Origin: CALCLY01 sp900552775
GTDB lineage: Bacteria; Bacillota; Clostridia; UMGS1883; UMGS1540
Length of the DNA stretch: 64,000 nt
Direction of reading: 5' to 3'
Assembly: GCA_937966555.1 (NCBI GenBank)
Contig: CALCLY010000012.1
Location: 62,001 to 126,000 of the forward strand
Part shown: positions 1-9,200 of the stretch, in pieces
Numbering within the stretch: the stretch's first letter is position 1
Layout: each line of letters opens with the position of its first letter
Made by a program: the position numbers and the translations under genes
Notes under the pieces: model-generated
Told to the model about the DNA's origin: nothing
The model's database searches: none
What the model saw: the letters and a program-made list of their open reading frames with translations, nothing else

Positions 1-2
1 TT

Positions 3-2213
3 GGTGATAAGCGATTTTGCAATATCGTCAAATCTTGTTCCCAATGCGTTTGATGTCAGCATATCTATTACGGCATGCAGTGCCGGGTTGGAATTATAAT
101 ACTCAATCGGCGAATAGCCCTGTCTCCAAAGATTTTCAACTTCGGGAGCTTTAAGACCGAATAAGAACATATTGTCATCGCCGACCTGTTCGCATATTTC
201 AACATTTGCGCCGTCAAGCGTACCGAGTGTCACGGCACCGTTTATCATAAGTTTCATGTTGCCCGTGCCTGACGCTTCTTTGCCGGCTATGGATATTTGC
301 TCTGAAATTTCCGCCGCGGGAATAATTTTTTCTGCCAAGGATACTTTGTAGTCTTCGATAAATACAACTTTTATTTTGTCGCGTACCGCAGGATCTGAAT
401 TTACAGTGTTTGCCGCAGCGTAAATAAGTCTGATTATCTGCTTTGCCATAACATAGCCTGCAGACGCTTTCGCAGCAAATATAAATGTTCTCGGCGGTAT
501 ATCAAGAGACGGATTTTCTTTAATTCTTCTGTACATATCAAGAATCTGCATTACGTTTAAAAGTTGGCGCTTATATTCGTGCAGTCTTTTAACCTGTACG
601 TCAAAAATAGAATCGGGGTCAACGTTTATGCCGCTTGTTTTGCTTATATATTCGGCAAGATGGAGTTTATTGCCGTGTTTAATGCGGCGAAGTTCCGCCA
701 AAATGTCCTTGTTGCCTTTGTATGCCATAAGTTTTGAAAGTTCCGATGCGTTTTTCTTGAATCCGTCTCCGATGAGGTCGGAAAGAAAATCGGTGAGTGC
801 GGGGTTTGACTGACATAACCAGCGGCGGTATGCAATTCCGTTTGTTACGTTAGTGAATTTTTCGGGCTTTATGTTGTAGTAGTCCCTGAAAATGCTTTCC
901 GTTAAAATTTTGCTGTGCAGCTTTGAAACGCCGTTTACTTTATGGCAGCATGCAAGACAGAGATTTGCCATTCTGATTTCGCCGTTTGAAATAACGGACA
1001 TATACTCGATTTTCGGAATATCTCCGGAATACACAGAGTTTAAGTGTATAAAGAGTCTGCGGTTAATTTCGCACACAATCTGGTAAACTCGCGGCATAAT
1101 CTCGCGGAAAAGTCCTTCGCTCCAGCGTTCCAGCGCCTCACTCATAACGGTATGATTTGTATATGTCAGCGTATTGCATGTGATCTCCCATGCATCGTCC
1201 CATCCATAGCCGTAGTTATCCATAAGTATTCTCATAAGTTCGGGAACACATAATGATGGGTGGGTGTCATTTATATGCACTGCAACTTTTTCTGCCAGAT
1301 TATCAAGTGTCTTGTATTTCTTCATGTGTTTTGAAAGAATTGACTGCAGAGAAGCGGACACAAGAAGATATTGCTGCCTGAGGCGAAGTCTCTTTCCATC
1401 TTCATGATCGTCTGCAGGATAGAGAATTTTTGATATAACCTCCGCCATTGTGTTTTCTTCCAGCGATTTAACGTATTCGCCTCTGGAAAAGGCCGTCATA
1501 TCAAGACTTTTTGGAGATTTTGCGCTCCAGAGAACAAGCTTGTTTACCGCATTTGAATTGTATCCTGATATAAGCATATCGTAAGGAATTGCAATAACTG
1601 TATCATAATTTTTGTGTATGGCTTTATATTTGCCGTCCGTCCATGTTTCTTCAACCTGACCTCCGAAACGGACTTCAACGGATTCGTCAGTTCTCGGAGT
1701 GAGCCAAACATCGCCGAGACCGAGCCAGTCATCGGGGAATTCCATCTGCCAGCCGTCAACTATTTTCTGCTTAAACACGCCAAATTCATATCTGATTGAA
1801 AATCCCGTTACGGGATAGCCGAGAGAGGATGCGGAGTCCATATAACAGGAGGCAAGTCTTCCGAGACCGCCGTTTCCGAGACCGGCATCCGGCTCAATTT
1901 CATAAAGCTTTTCTATATCCACACCTATATCCGCAAGAGCAGATTTAAATGTGTCTTCTATGCCGAGGTTGAAAAGGTTATTATGAAGCGATGTTCCGAC
2001 AAGAAATTCCATTGACATATAATAAACCTGTTTTTCTTCCGACGCACTGACATTGCGGTTAAAAGCATTGTTTTTTTCTGATAAAATATCTCTCAAAACC
2101 ATGCAAAGGGATTTATATATTTGCTGCTCTGTTGCCTCTGAGATATCACATCCGAAGCAAAGCGAACATTTTGCATTTAACTCTTCGGTTGCTTTTTCCT
2201 TGTTTAATTTCAT
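3..2213 (-). CDS. glgP: Glycogen/starch phosphorylase, 3' end beyond window
   Basis: Releases glucose-1-phosphate from glycogen by phosphorolysis in the cytoplasm, using PLP. About 737 codons are visible from an ATG at 2213; the C-terminus lies outside the window, with some tens of residues missing against the usual 790-830. Recognisable blocks are the GLGNGGLGRLA loop near residue 110, HINDTHPSL, and the PLP-lysine motif EASGTGNMK (codon 252-254, about residue 654). It is the last visible gene of the minus-strand glycogen operon, 18 nt after glgA, with an AAGGAATG ribosome binding site. Family assignment is secure; the exact alpha-glucan preference cannot be read from sequence. Confidence 0.96.
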   Translation of the reverse strand, partial: MKLNKEKATEELNAKCSLCFGCDISEATEQQIYKSLCMVLRDILSEKNNAFNRNVSASEEKQVYYMSMEFLVGTSLHNNLFNLGIEDTFKSALADIGVDIEKLYEIEPDAGLGNGGLGRLASCYMDSASSLGYPVTGFSIRYEFGVFKQKIVDGWQMEFPDDWLGLGDVWLTPRTDESVEVRFGGQVEETWTDGKYKAIHKNYDTVIAIPYDMLISGYNSNAVNKLVLWSAKSPKSLDMTAFSRGEYVKSLEENTMAEVISKILYPADDHEDGKRLRLRQQYLLVSASLQSILSKHMKKYKTLDNLAEKVAVHINDTHPSLCVPELMRILMDNYGYGWDDAWEITCNTLTYTNHTVMSEALERWSEGLFREIMPRVYQIVCEINRRLFIHLNSVYSGDIPKIEYMSVISNGEIRMANLCLACCHKVNGVSKLHSKILTESIFRDYYNIKPEKFTNVTNGIAYRRWLCQSNPALTDFLSDLIGDGFKKNASELSKLMAYKGNKDILAELRRIKHGNKLHLAEYISKTSGINVDPDSIFDVQVKRLHEYKRQLLNVMQILDMYRRIKENPSLDIPPRTFIFAAKASAGYVMAKQIIRLIYAAANTVNSDPAVRDKIKVVFIEDYKVSLAEKIIPAAEISEQISIAGKEASGTGNMKLMINGAVTLGTLDGANVEICEQVGDDNMFLFGLKAPEVENLWRQGYSPIEYYNSNPALHAVIDMLTSNALGTRFDDIAKSLIT

Positions 2214-2231
2214 ATCAAATCATTCCTTTCT

Positions 2232-3674
2232 CTATTTTTCGTATACATCCATGTACTGCAGTGCCGCATTTTTCCAGCTGCTGTCATATCTCATTACGGA
2301 AGATACTATTTTTTTGAATTTGTCTTTGTCATAGTACAATGCTTCGGCGCGCTTTACGGCACCTAACATATCATGAGCGTTATATACTTTAAATGTTATT
2401 CCGCGACCTTCCAAAGTGTCGTTGTTTATGGGCGGTACAGTGTCAACAAGACCGCCTGTTTCACGGACAATCGGAATTGTGCCGTAGCGCATTGCGATAA
2501 GCTGTGAAAGACCGCACGGCTCACTTTTAGAAGGCATAAGAAGGAAGTCGGCTCCGGCGTACATGAAGTCGGCAAGACCTGTATCAAACATTATATTGGC
2601 AGACACTCTGCCGGGGAAAATGTAAGTAAGGTAATTTACATAGTCCTCATATTTTTTTTCGCCCGTTCCCAAAACCGCCAAACGGATATTTGTGGAGTTT
2701 ATCATTTCTTCGCCGATATACTGCAAAAGTTCAAATCCCTTATGTTCCGCAAGCCGTGAAATCATTATAATAAGAGGAGCTGAGCTATCATTGTCGAGAC
2801 CGAGTCTTTCAAGAAGAGCTTTTTTTGTTTTAAGTTTTCCCGATAAGTCTGACGGTTTAAACGGAAACATTGCTTTTGAGGGATCATATATTTTCGTATC
2901 GATTCCGTTTACTATACCGCTGAGCTTGTACGACTGAGATGAGAGAATGTCATGAAGACCGTGGGCAAAATACGCATATCGGATTTCGTGCGAATATGTT
3001 TCGGATACTGTGGTAACTTTATCCGAAAGCATGATTGCGCATTTCATTGCATTTGCAAGTCCGTCAAACATGATGTCTCCGCTTCGGCTGTCGGACACGC
3101 CCAATACATTGCTTATAAAATCGGGGTCAGCCTTTCCCTGATACTCTATGTTGTGTATGGTGAAAACAGTTTTAATTTTGTCAAAACCGGGAAGTCCCCT
3201 GTAAAATTCATTTAAAAACAGAGGTATATATCCTGTTTGCCAGTCGTTTGCATGTATTACATCAGGTGTAAAACCTATATGCTGTAAAGATTCCAATACG
3301 GCTTTACAAAAAAAGGCATATCTTTCGCCGTCATCCGGATAGCCGTATAAGCCGTCGCGCCCGAAATAATATTCGTTATCTATAAAATAGTATATCAAAT
3401 CATTGCGTTTGTTTTTGCCGACGCCGGTATTTTTAACGGTTGCCTTAAACACGCCTGCATAAACGCTTCTCCACGAAAGCGGCATATAAAAATCGGTTAC
3501 ATATTCGATGTTGAAATTCGGATTTTCTTTTATTTTTTTATAGTACGGCAAAAAAATGCATACTTCATTGCCGCGTATTTTGGAAAGTTCTGCCGGAAGA
3601 GCGCCGGCAACGTCTCCGAGGCCGCCTGTTTTTATATACGGAGCGGCTTCGCTTGCCGCAAATAATATTTTCAA
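2232..3674 (-). CDS. glgA: Glycogen synthase (ADP-glucose-dependent, GT5)
   Basis: Transfers glucose from ADP-glucose to the non-reducing end of a growing alpha-1,4-glucan. The 480-residue protein has the usual bacterial GlgA length. The ADP-glucose binding KTGGLGD motif is near residue 17, HNIEYQG sits in the N-terminal Rossmann half, and SKSEPCGLSQ with ETGGLVDTV lies in the C-terminal half. The start is TTG, supported by AAGG eight nucleotides upstream and by the canonical MKILFAASE beginning. It sits between glgD and glgP in a single transcription unit. Confidence 0.97.
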   Translation of the reverse strand: MKILFAASEAAPYIKTGGLGDVAGALPAELSKIRGNEVCIFLPYYKKIKENPNFNIEYVTDFYMPLSWRSVYAGVFKATVKNTGVGKNKRNDLIYYFIDNEYYFGRDGLYGYPDDGERYAFFCKAVLESLQHIGFTPDVIHANDWQTGYIPLFLNEFYRGLPGFDKIKTVFTIHNIEYQGKADPDFISNVLGVSDSRSGDIMFDGLANAMKCAIMLSDKVTTVSETYSHEIRYAYFAHGLHDILSSQSYKLSGIVNGIDTKIYDPSKAMFPFKPSDLSGKLKTKKALLERLGLDNDSSAPLIIMISRLAEHKGFELLQYIGEEMINSTNIRLAVLGTGEKKYEDYVNYLTYIFPGRVSANIMFDTGLADFMYAGADFLLMPSKSEPCGLSQLIAMRYGTIPIVRETGGLVDTVPPINNDTLEGRGITFKVYNAHDMLGAVKRAEALYYDKDKFKKIVSSVMRYDSSWKNAALQYMDVYEK

Positions 3675-3722
3675 TTTAAGTACCTTACCTTTCTTATTGT
3701 GTTTCTTAAATTAATTATCGAA

Positions 3723-4838
3723 TTAAATTTTTGATCCTTTTTGTATAATAGACGGTGAGGACGGCACACCTATAAGTACTTTCGAAGGCGAAACCGTAAC
3801 GTCTTTATCGATTATTGCCTGCTCTATGTGAGCACCTGCCATTATGTGCGTCCCCTGCATTATTACAGAGTTCTTTATATAAGCGCCGCGTTCCAAATGC
3901 ACATCGCGGAATATAACCGAGTTTTCCGCATAGCCTTCAATTTTGCAGCCATCTGCAATAAGACAGTTTTTAACTTCGGAACCGGCTGCATAAAATGTCG
4001 GTTCCTCATCGCGTACTTTTGTATAAATAGGTGAAGTTTCCTTGAATATTCCGCGCCGAATGTTTTCATCAAGCATACGAAGGCTGTTTTTGTAATAATT
4101 TTCAACGTCTGTGTTTCGCAGAACAACGCCGTCAAAATTATATACGTTAATCGACAGCTTGTTTTCGAGAAATTCACGCTGAACATAGTCTTTTTCAAAA
4201 TGGCACAGTCCGTGCGACACCGAGGTGCGCACAGCCGCGAGAAGCTTTGTGCGTTCTATTATATACATTCCCATTGAAGCCAGTGTACCCTTGTCCGCCA
4301 TGATGTTTACTGCAAGGGAAGATACATTGCCGCCGTCCATATTAAGAACCAGGTCAATGTACTGTGTGCATCCGTTTGAATACTCATCGTTTGCTATTAC
4401 GGTAATATCTTTTCCGGATTCTATGTGTGATTCCAAAACTTTGGAAAAATCTATATTGCATATTGTTGTTGAATCTGACAGAACCACATATTGTTCCGTA
4501 GAACGTTCCAAAAAGGTGAGAGCGTTATAAAGAGCTTCCAACTTACCGCGGTATATACCCATAGTATTTGCAGCAAACGGAGGAAGAAAGAAAAGTCCGC
4601 CGTTTCTTGCATTAAAATCCCATTCGGAAGATGTTGAAAGATGATCCATAAGCGACTGGTAGTTGTATTTTGTTATTATACCGACTTTTTTTATACCTGA
4701 GTTGCTCATGTTTGAAAGGACAAAATCTATTTGCCTGTATCTGCCGGCGAACGGGAGAGAAGCCATGGCACGGTGCTTTGTCAAATCACCCATTGAAGCG
4801 TCAAATATATTTGAAAAAACAATTCCTGTCATTTTCAT
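3723..4838 (-). CDS. glgD: Glucose-1-phosphate adenylyltransferase, GlgD regulatory subunit
   Basis: Non-catalytic or regulatory partner of GlgC in the ADP-glucose pyrophosphorylase heterotetramer found in Bacillota. I start it at the ATG of MKMTGIVF (371 residues) because AAAGGGG lies 8 nt upstream; an in-frame ATG 21 nt earlier lacks such a site. The nucleotidyltransferase fold is retained (RYRQIDFVLSN), but the glycine-rich GGxGxRL loop seen in GlgC is replaced by SNIFDASMGDL, as is typical of GlgD. A left-handed beta-helix region with hexapeptide-like repeats fills the C-terminus. Adjacent to glgC, as in Bacillus glgBCDAP. Confidence 0.95.
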   Translation of the reverse strand: MKMTGIVFSNIFDASMGDLTKHRAMASLPFAGRYRQIDFVLSNMSNSGIKKVGIITKYNYQSLMDHLSTSSEWDFNARNGGLFFLPPFAANTMGIYRGKLEALYNALTFLERSTEQYVVLSDSTTICNIDFSKVLESHIESGKDITVIANDEYSNGCTQYIDLVLNMDGGNVSSLAVNIMADKGTLASMGMYIIERTKLLAAVRTSVSHGLCHFEKDYVQREFLENKLSINVYNFDGVVLRNTDVENYYKNSLRMLDENIRRGIFKETSPIYTKVRDEEPTFYAAGSEVKNCLIADGCKIEGYAENSVIFRDVHLERGAYIKNSVIMQGTHIMAGAHIEQAIIDKDVTVSPSKVLIGVPSSPSIIQKGSKI

Positions 4839-4851
4839 ATTTTCATCCCCT

Positions 4852-6042
4852 TTATACAATTTCGCGCGGTTTTACCGCAGAGCCTGCCGGCAATACCTTG
4901 TCCTTCCCGATGACCGTGATGCCCCATTCGCTTTTTTTAAAGTTTTCGGGAGAACCGCCGATTGTTGACCCGTCACCGACAGAAACATTTGTTCCGGTTA
5001 TTGTATACGATATTTTTGCGCCTCGCCCTATGTGGGTCCCGGGCATGAGAACACAGTCGGAAACCGTGGCACCGTCCTCTATAACACAACCCGTTGAAAC
5101 TATTGAATGACACACTTTGCCGCGCACGGTGCAGCCCTCGGCAACCATTGAGTTTATAATTTTTGCGCCGTCGGATATAAATGAAGGCGGCTGCGCATAG
5201 TTTCTTGCGTAGATTTTAAATGAATTGTCAGAGATGTTTAAAGGCTGCTCGGGGTCAAGCAGATCCATATTTGCCTGCCACAGGCTGTCTATCGTGCCGA
5301 CATCCTTCCAGTATTCGTTAAACGGATATGCGTAAAGCTTGAGCGAATCGGAAATCATTTTCGGAATAATATCATGGCCGAAATCGTTTGTCGAGCCCGG
5401 TGTTTCTTCGTCCTCCTCAAGGTATTTGCGAAGCACGTTCCATGTGAATATGTATATTCCCATGGAAGCCTTGGTGCTTTTCGGATTTTTAGGTTTTTCT
5501 TCAAAGTCGTTTATAAGAAGATTTTTGTCGGTGTTCAATATGCCGAAGCGCGAAGCCTCCGCTTCCGGCACCTCAATAACGGCAATGGTGCATGCGGCAT
5601 TTTTTTCTTTGTGAAATTTAAGCATTTTAGAATAATCCATTTTATAAATATGATCGCCGGAAAGAACCAGAACATATTCGGGATTATAGCTGTCTATATA
5701 ATGAATATTCTGATAAATTGCATTTGCCGTACCTTTATACCATTCGGTTTTTCTGCTTTTGACATACGGAGGCAGAATTCTGGCACCGCCAAAGCTGCGG
5801 TTCATACCCCACGGAACTCCGTTGCCGATATAGTCGTTAAGCTCAAGCGGCTGATACTGCGTTAATATACCGACTGTATCAATGCCCGAATTAATACAGT
5901 TTGAAAGCGGAAAGTCAATAATGCGGTATTTACCGCCGAAATTTAATGCCGGTTTTGCAGTGGATTCGGTGAGAATTTTAAGTCTGCTGCCTTGTCCGCC
6001 CGCAAGAAGCATTGCTATACATTCTTTACTTCTTTTTAACAT
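4852..6042 (-). CDS. glgC: Glucose-1-phosphate adenylyltransferase, catalytic subunit
   Basis: Makes ADP-glucose from glucose-1-phosphate and ATP, the committed step of glycogen synthesis. The N-terminus carries the nucleotide loop LLAGGQGSRL and the GGKYRIIDFPLSN block; ASMGIYIF and the C-terminal beta-helix follow. Two ATGs compete. The one at 6051 overlaps the glgB stop by 4 nt (ATGA) but lies one base after AAAGGA, too close. The one at 6042 has a 10-nt spacing and is preferred, giving 396 residues. It follows glgB directly in the operon. Confidence 0.95.
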   Translation of the reverse strand: MLKRSKECIAMLLAGGQGSRLKILTESTAKPALNFGGKYRIIDFPLSNCINSGIDTVGILTQYQPLELNDYIGNGVPWGMNRSFGGARILPPYVKSRKTEWYKGTANAIYQNIHYIDSYNPEYVLVLSGDHIYKMDYSKMLKFHKEKNAACTIAVIEVPEAEASRFGILNTDKNLLINDFEEKPKNPKSTKASMGIYIFTWNVLRKYLEEDEETPGSTNDFGHDIIPKMISDSLKLYAYPFNEYWKDVGTIDSLWQANMDLLDPEQPLNISDNSFKIYARNYAQPPSFISDGAKIINSMVAEGCTVRGKVCHSIVSTGCVIEDGATVSDCVLMPGTHIGRGAKISYTITGTNVSVGDGSTIGGSPENFKKSEWGITVIGKDKVLPAGSAVKPREIV

Positions 6043-6047
6043 TACAT

Positions 6048-7961
6048 TCATATCCTTTCACTTGGTATTTCGTAAAATACGGTTGACATCGGTTGAACTG
6101 TAATACTTATACTCTCCCGTCTCCCATGAAATGGAATTTTTTGTGACTTGACAGAGCGGATACGTGTTCCGCTGCCGCCGTATTTTAAATAGTCCGAAGA
6201 GAAAACAGGTTTATATATTCCTGATACGGGGACACCCAATCTGTATTTTTCGCGTTTTACGGGGCAAAAATTGCATACAATCAAAAGCCTTTTTCCGCTT
6301 TTGTCCGTCCTGACAAACGAAATGACGCTTTGGTCGCTGTCATCGTTTGAAATCCATTCAAAGCCGCTCCAGTCAAAATCATTTTCCCACAGCTCGCTTC
6401 GGGAAAGATAAAACATGTTTAAATCTTTAACGTATTTTTGCATCTTTTTATGACTGTCGTAAGAAAGCAGCTGCCAGTCGAGCTCTTTTGTGAAATCCCA
6501 TTCGGAAAATTGAGCAAACTCATTTCCCATAAAAAGAAGTTTCTTACCCGGATGTGCCGCCATATATCCGTAAAATGCGCGAAGATTGTCAAATTTTTCC
6601 TTGTATTCGCCCGGCATTTTTGAAATCATGGAGCATTTTCCGTAAACAACCTCATCGTGCGAAATCGGGAGTATGAAATTTTCGGAGAAAGCATATGTCA
6701 GCGAGAATGTAATATTTCTGTGCAGACCTTTACGAAACAGCGGGTCGCTTGACATATATGCCAGCATATCGTTCATCCAGCCCATGTTCCACTTGTAGTT
6801 AAAGCCGAGGCCGCCGTCATAGGGAGGCTTTGTAACTGCCGGAAACGCGGTCGATTCCTCCGCTATCATTAAAGCTGAAGGTCGTGCGCAAAAAACCTCG
6901 CTGTTGAGCTTTTTGAGAAATTCAACGGCTTCAAGATTTATGTTGCCGCCCTCGCGGTTTCTGCGCCATTGCCCGTTTTCTTTCCCGTAATCGAGGTAGA
7001 GCATGGAGGCAACCGCATCGACGCGCAAACCGTCTATATGATATTTTTCTATCCAGAAGACGGCGCTTGATATAAGAAAAGATATAACTTCGCTTCTGCC
7101 GTAGTCAAATATGCGTGTGTTCCAGTCGGGATGCTCGTTTTTTAACGGGTCTTCATATTCATAGCATGCTCCGCCGTCAAATTCATAAAGTCCGTATTCG
7201 TCTTTTGGAAAGTGTGCGCCAACCCAGTCAAGAATAATACCTATGCCGTTTTGATGGCATATATCAACAAATTCCATAAAGTCTTTCGGCGTTCCGAAAC
7301 GGGAGGTGGGGGCGAAATAGCCTGTTACCTGGTATCCCCATGAAGGATCGTATGGGTATTCGGTCACAGGCATTATTTCAATATGTGTGTAGCCCATTTT
7401 CTTTACATACGCCGAAAGCTCTGTTGCCGCTTCCTTGTATGTAAGGTAGTTTCCGTCTTTGTGCTTGCGCCAGGATGCGAGATGAACCTCGTAAATATTC
7501 ATTGGTTTGTCCAGTGTATTTTCTCCGTCAAGGGAGGAAAGATACGGCGAATCGTGCCAATCATATCCTTCAATTTCATAGACTTTGCTGGCATTTTCGG
7601 GTCTTGTGCACGTATGATAGGCATATGGGTCGCTTTTATACACAAATCCGCCGTTTTGTTTTTCGATATAGTATTTGTAATTGTCATAAACCGCAGCGTT
7701 TTCGGCAACTGCCTCCCAGATTCCGCCGCCGATATTTTTCATCGGCAGGGCAGATGTGTTCCAAAAATTGAAATCGCCGCATAAATGAACGCTTGCGGCA
7801 CGCGGCGCCCAAACACGGAAAATAAAGCCTTTTTCCGCTTTGTGACAGCCTAAAAATTCGTAAGATTTAAAATTACCGCCGCCCGTGAAGCTTCTTATTT
7901 TGTCGAGGACAGCACGAGATTCCGACGGTTTTTCAGATGTAACTGCAAAAGTGGTGTCCAT
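6048..7961 (-). CDS. glgB: 1,4-alpha-glucan branching enzyme (GH13)
   Basis: Introduces alpha-1,6 branches into the linear glucan made by GlgA. The 637-residue protein has an N-terminal CBM48 (FRVWAPRAASVHLCGDFNFW, residues about 48-67), the GH13 barrel and a C-terminal beta domain. Catalytic regions visible are GLRVDAVASM (nucleophile Asp), MIAEEST (acid/base Glu) and SHDEVVYGK (third Asp). The ATG at 7961 is preceded by GGAG at 9 nt. It is the first gene of the glycogen operon, with an extended -10 promoter just upstream. Confidence 0.97.
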   Translation of the reverse strand: MDTTFAVTSEKPSESRAVLDKIRSFTGGGNFKSYEFLGCHKAEKGFIFRVWAPRAASVHLCGDFNFWNTSALPMKNIGGGIWEAVAENAAVYDNYKYYIEKQNGGFVYKSDPYAYHTCTRPENASKVYEIEGYDWHDSPYLSSLDGENTLDKPMNIYEVHLASWRKHKDGNYLTYKEAATELSAYVKKMGYTHIEIMPVTEYPYDPSWGYQVTGYFAPTSRFGTPKDFMEFVDICHQNGIGIILDWVGAHFPKDEYGLYEFDGGACYEYEDPLKNEHPDWNTRIFDYGRSEVISFLISSAVFWIEKYHIDGLRVDAVASMLYLDYGKENGQWRRNREGGNINLEAVEFLKKLNSEVFCARPSALMIAEESTAFPAVTKPPYDGGLGFNYKWNMGWMNDMLAYMSSDPLFRKGLHRNITFSLTYAFSENFILPISHDEVVYGKCSMISKMPGEYKEKFDNLRAFYGYMAAHPGKKLLFMGNEFAQFSEWDFTKELDWQLLSYDSHKKMQKYVKDLNMFYLSRSELWENDFDWSGFEWISNDDSDQSVISFVRTDKSGKRLLIVCNFCPVKREKYRLGVPVSGIYKPVFSSDYLKYGGSGTRIRSVKSQKIPFHGRRESISITVQPMSTVFYEIPSERI

Positions 7962-7993
7962 ACTGCTTCACTCCATTTTCTATTATATGAACA

Positions 7994-7999
7994 ATTATA
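7994..7999 (-). promoter_or_regulatory. Extended -10 promoter of the glycogen operon
   Basis: On the minus strand the sequence TGTTATAAT occurs 32 nt before the glgB ATG, an extended -10 (TGnTATAAT). No strong -35 hexamer is seen at 17 nt, as is often the case for extended -10 promoters. Confidence 0.5.
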
Positions 8000-8085
8000 A
8001 CACAAAAGAATATCTAATTCCAGTGTTTTTTTAAAAATTAACTTAAAATTAAATTAGTTGTGAGTATGCTTTTTAGAAGACAATG

Positions 8086-9060
8086 CTAACTTGTGAATAT
8101 TTCTATTTCTTCCTTTGTTATTCCGGGATGAAGAAACGTATTTATACCGTCGGCAATGATTTTTGAAATACGTTCTGAAATGGAATCTATTTCTTTCGGT
8201 GTAACAAAAAAAGGTTCAGTTTTTAACATATTATCATAAAAGCCTTCGCTTTTTTCACTGCGCATTTCGGAAATAGAATTATAAGCTGCGGAATTTTCGG
8301 GTATTTTTGACAAAAGCATATCGTAAACGGCTGATGAGGCATCTTCGGCAAGCACCGAAGCATCCACCACCGTGGGCACGCCTATGGCTATTACGGGCAT
8401 GCCGAGTGTTTCGGAATTTATTGCGGCTCTGTGATTGCCTACGCCGCTTCCGGGGCAAATGCCGGTGTCGGTAATCTGTATTGTTGTGCTTACGCGTTCC
8501 GCGCGTCTTGATGCCAAAGCGTCTATCACAATAAGAAGTTTTGGCTTAATATTCTCGGATACACTGCTTATAATTTCGGAAGTTTCTATTCCCGTTATTC
8601 CTAAAACGCCGGGTGATATCGCGCATACCGAAGAAAGATTTTTTGATGCTTCTCGGCTAAGCTCCGAAAGCAGGTGACGCGTAACTACAAGGTTTGAAAC
8701 GGTCATGGGGCCCAATGAGTCGGAGGTGATGCGGCTGTTTCCGAGTCCTGCAACAAGAACGGGGGAATCCGGTTTTTCGCCCGCAAGAGAAGAAAGCTCT
8801 TTTTTTAAAACTTGTGTAATCTTTTCGGCAATTTCGGGATCACAATGCCTGAGAGAAGGGGATTCGATTGTTATATATGTTCCGGTTTTCTTGCCGAGTA
8901 GCTTTTCACCTTCTTCGGAAGTTATTTTAACGCGTGTAATTTTAAATTCGTCTCCATTTTCTTCGTATGCTTCCACACCTTGTATTTCATCATCGCTTTT
9001 TTCAGCTTCTTTATATATCTCTCTTGCTTCCAAAGCAAGATCTGTCCTGATATTTTTCAT
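8086..9060 (-). CDS. gpr: Spore germination protease GPR (degrades SASPs)
   Basis: Aspartic-type protease of family A25 that degrades small acid-soluble spore proteins during germination. It is made as a zymogen in the forespore and self-processes at its N-terminus. The 324-residue protein starts at MKNIRTDLALEA, with GGAG 6 nt upstream; an ATG 12 nt earlier has no such site. The RTDLALEA stretch matches the known GPR processing region. GLGNSRITSDSLGP and the segment around LLIVIDALASR belong to the HybD-like fold shared with GPR. It is monocistronic and divergent from the mtaD-like gene. Its presence is the best evidence that the organism sporulates. Confidence 0.95.
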   Translation of the reverse strand: MKNIRTDLALEAREIYKEAEKSDDEIQGVEAYEENGDEFKITRVKITSEEGEKLLGKKTGTYITIESPSLRHCDPEIAEKITQVLKKELSSLAGEKPDSPVLVAGLGNSRITSDSLGPMTVSNLVVTRHLLSELSREASKNLSSVCAISPGVLGITGIETSEIISSVSENIKPKLLIVIDALASRRAERVSTTIQITDTGICPGSGVGNHRAAINSETLGMPVIAIGVPTVVDASVLAEDASSAVYDMLLSKIPENSAAYNSISEMRSEKSEGFYDNMLKTEPFFVTPKEIDSISERISKIIADGINTFLHPGITKEEIEIFTS

Positions 9061-9151
9061 ATTAATCTCCATTCGATATAAAACTCTTATGTTTATTCTT
9101 GTTAGAAATCTTTTTTATTATTCCGTTAATCATAAAAATCGGCATTAGGTA

Positions 9152-9180
9152 TTTACAAATTTTTTTTATTATGCTAAAAT
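9152..9180 (+). promoter_or_regulatory. Sigma-A promoter of the mtaD-like gene
   Basis: TTTACA (9152-9157) and TAAAAT (9175-9180) are separated by 17 nt, with TGC directly before the -10. The downstream ATG at 9201 has AAAGGAG upstream. Confidence 0.65.
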
Positions 9181-9200
9181 TTAATAAAAGGAGATTTGAT

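Noticed and set aside
9061..9150. Forespore (sigma-G type) promoter of gpr
   Set aside because: No pair of -35 and -10 elements with acceptable spacing could be found by eye, so I do not report one.
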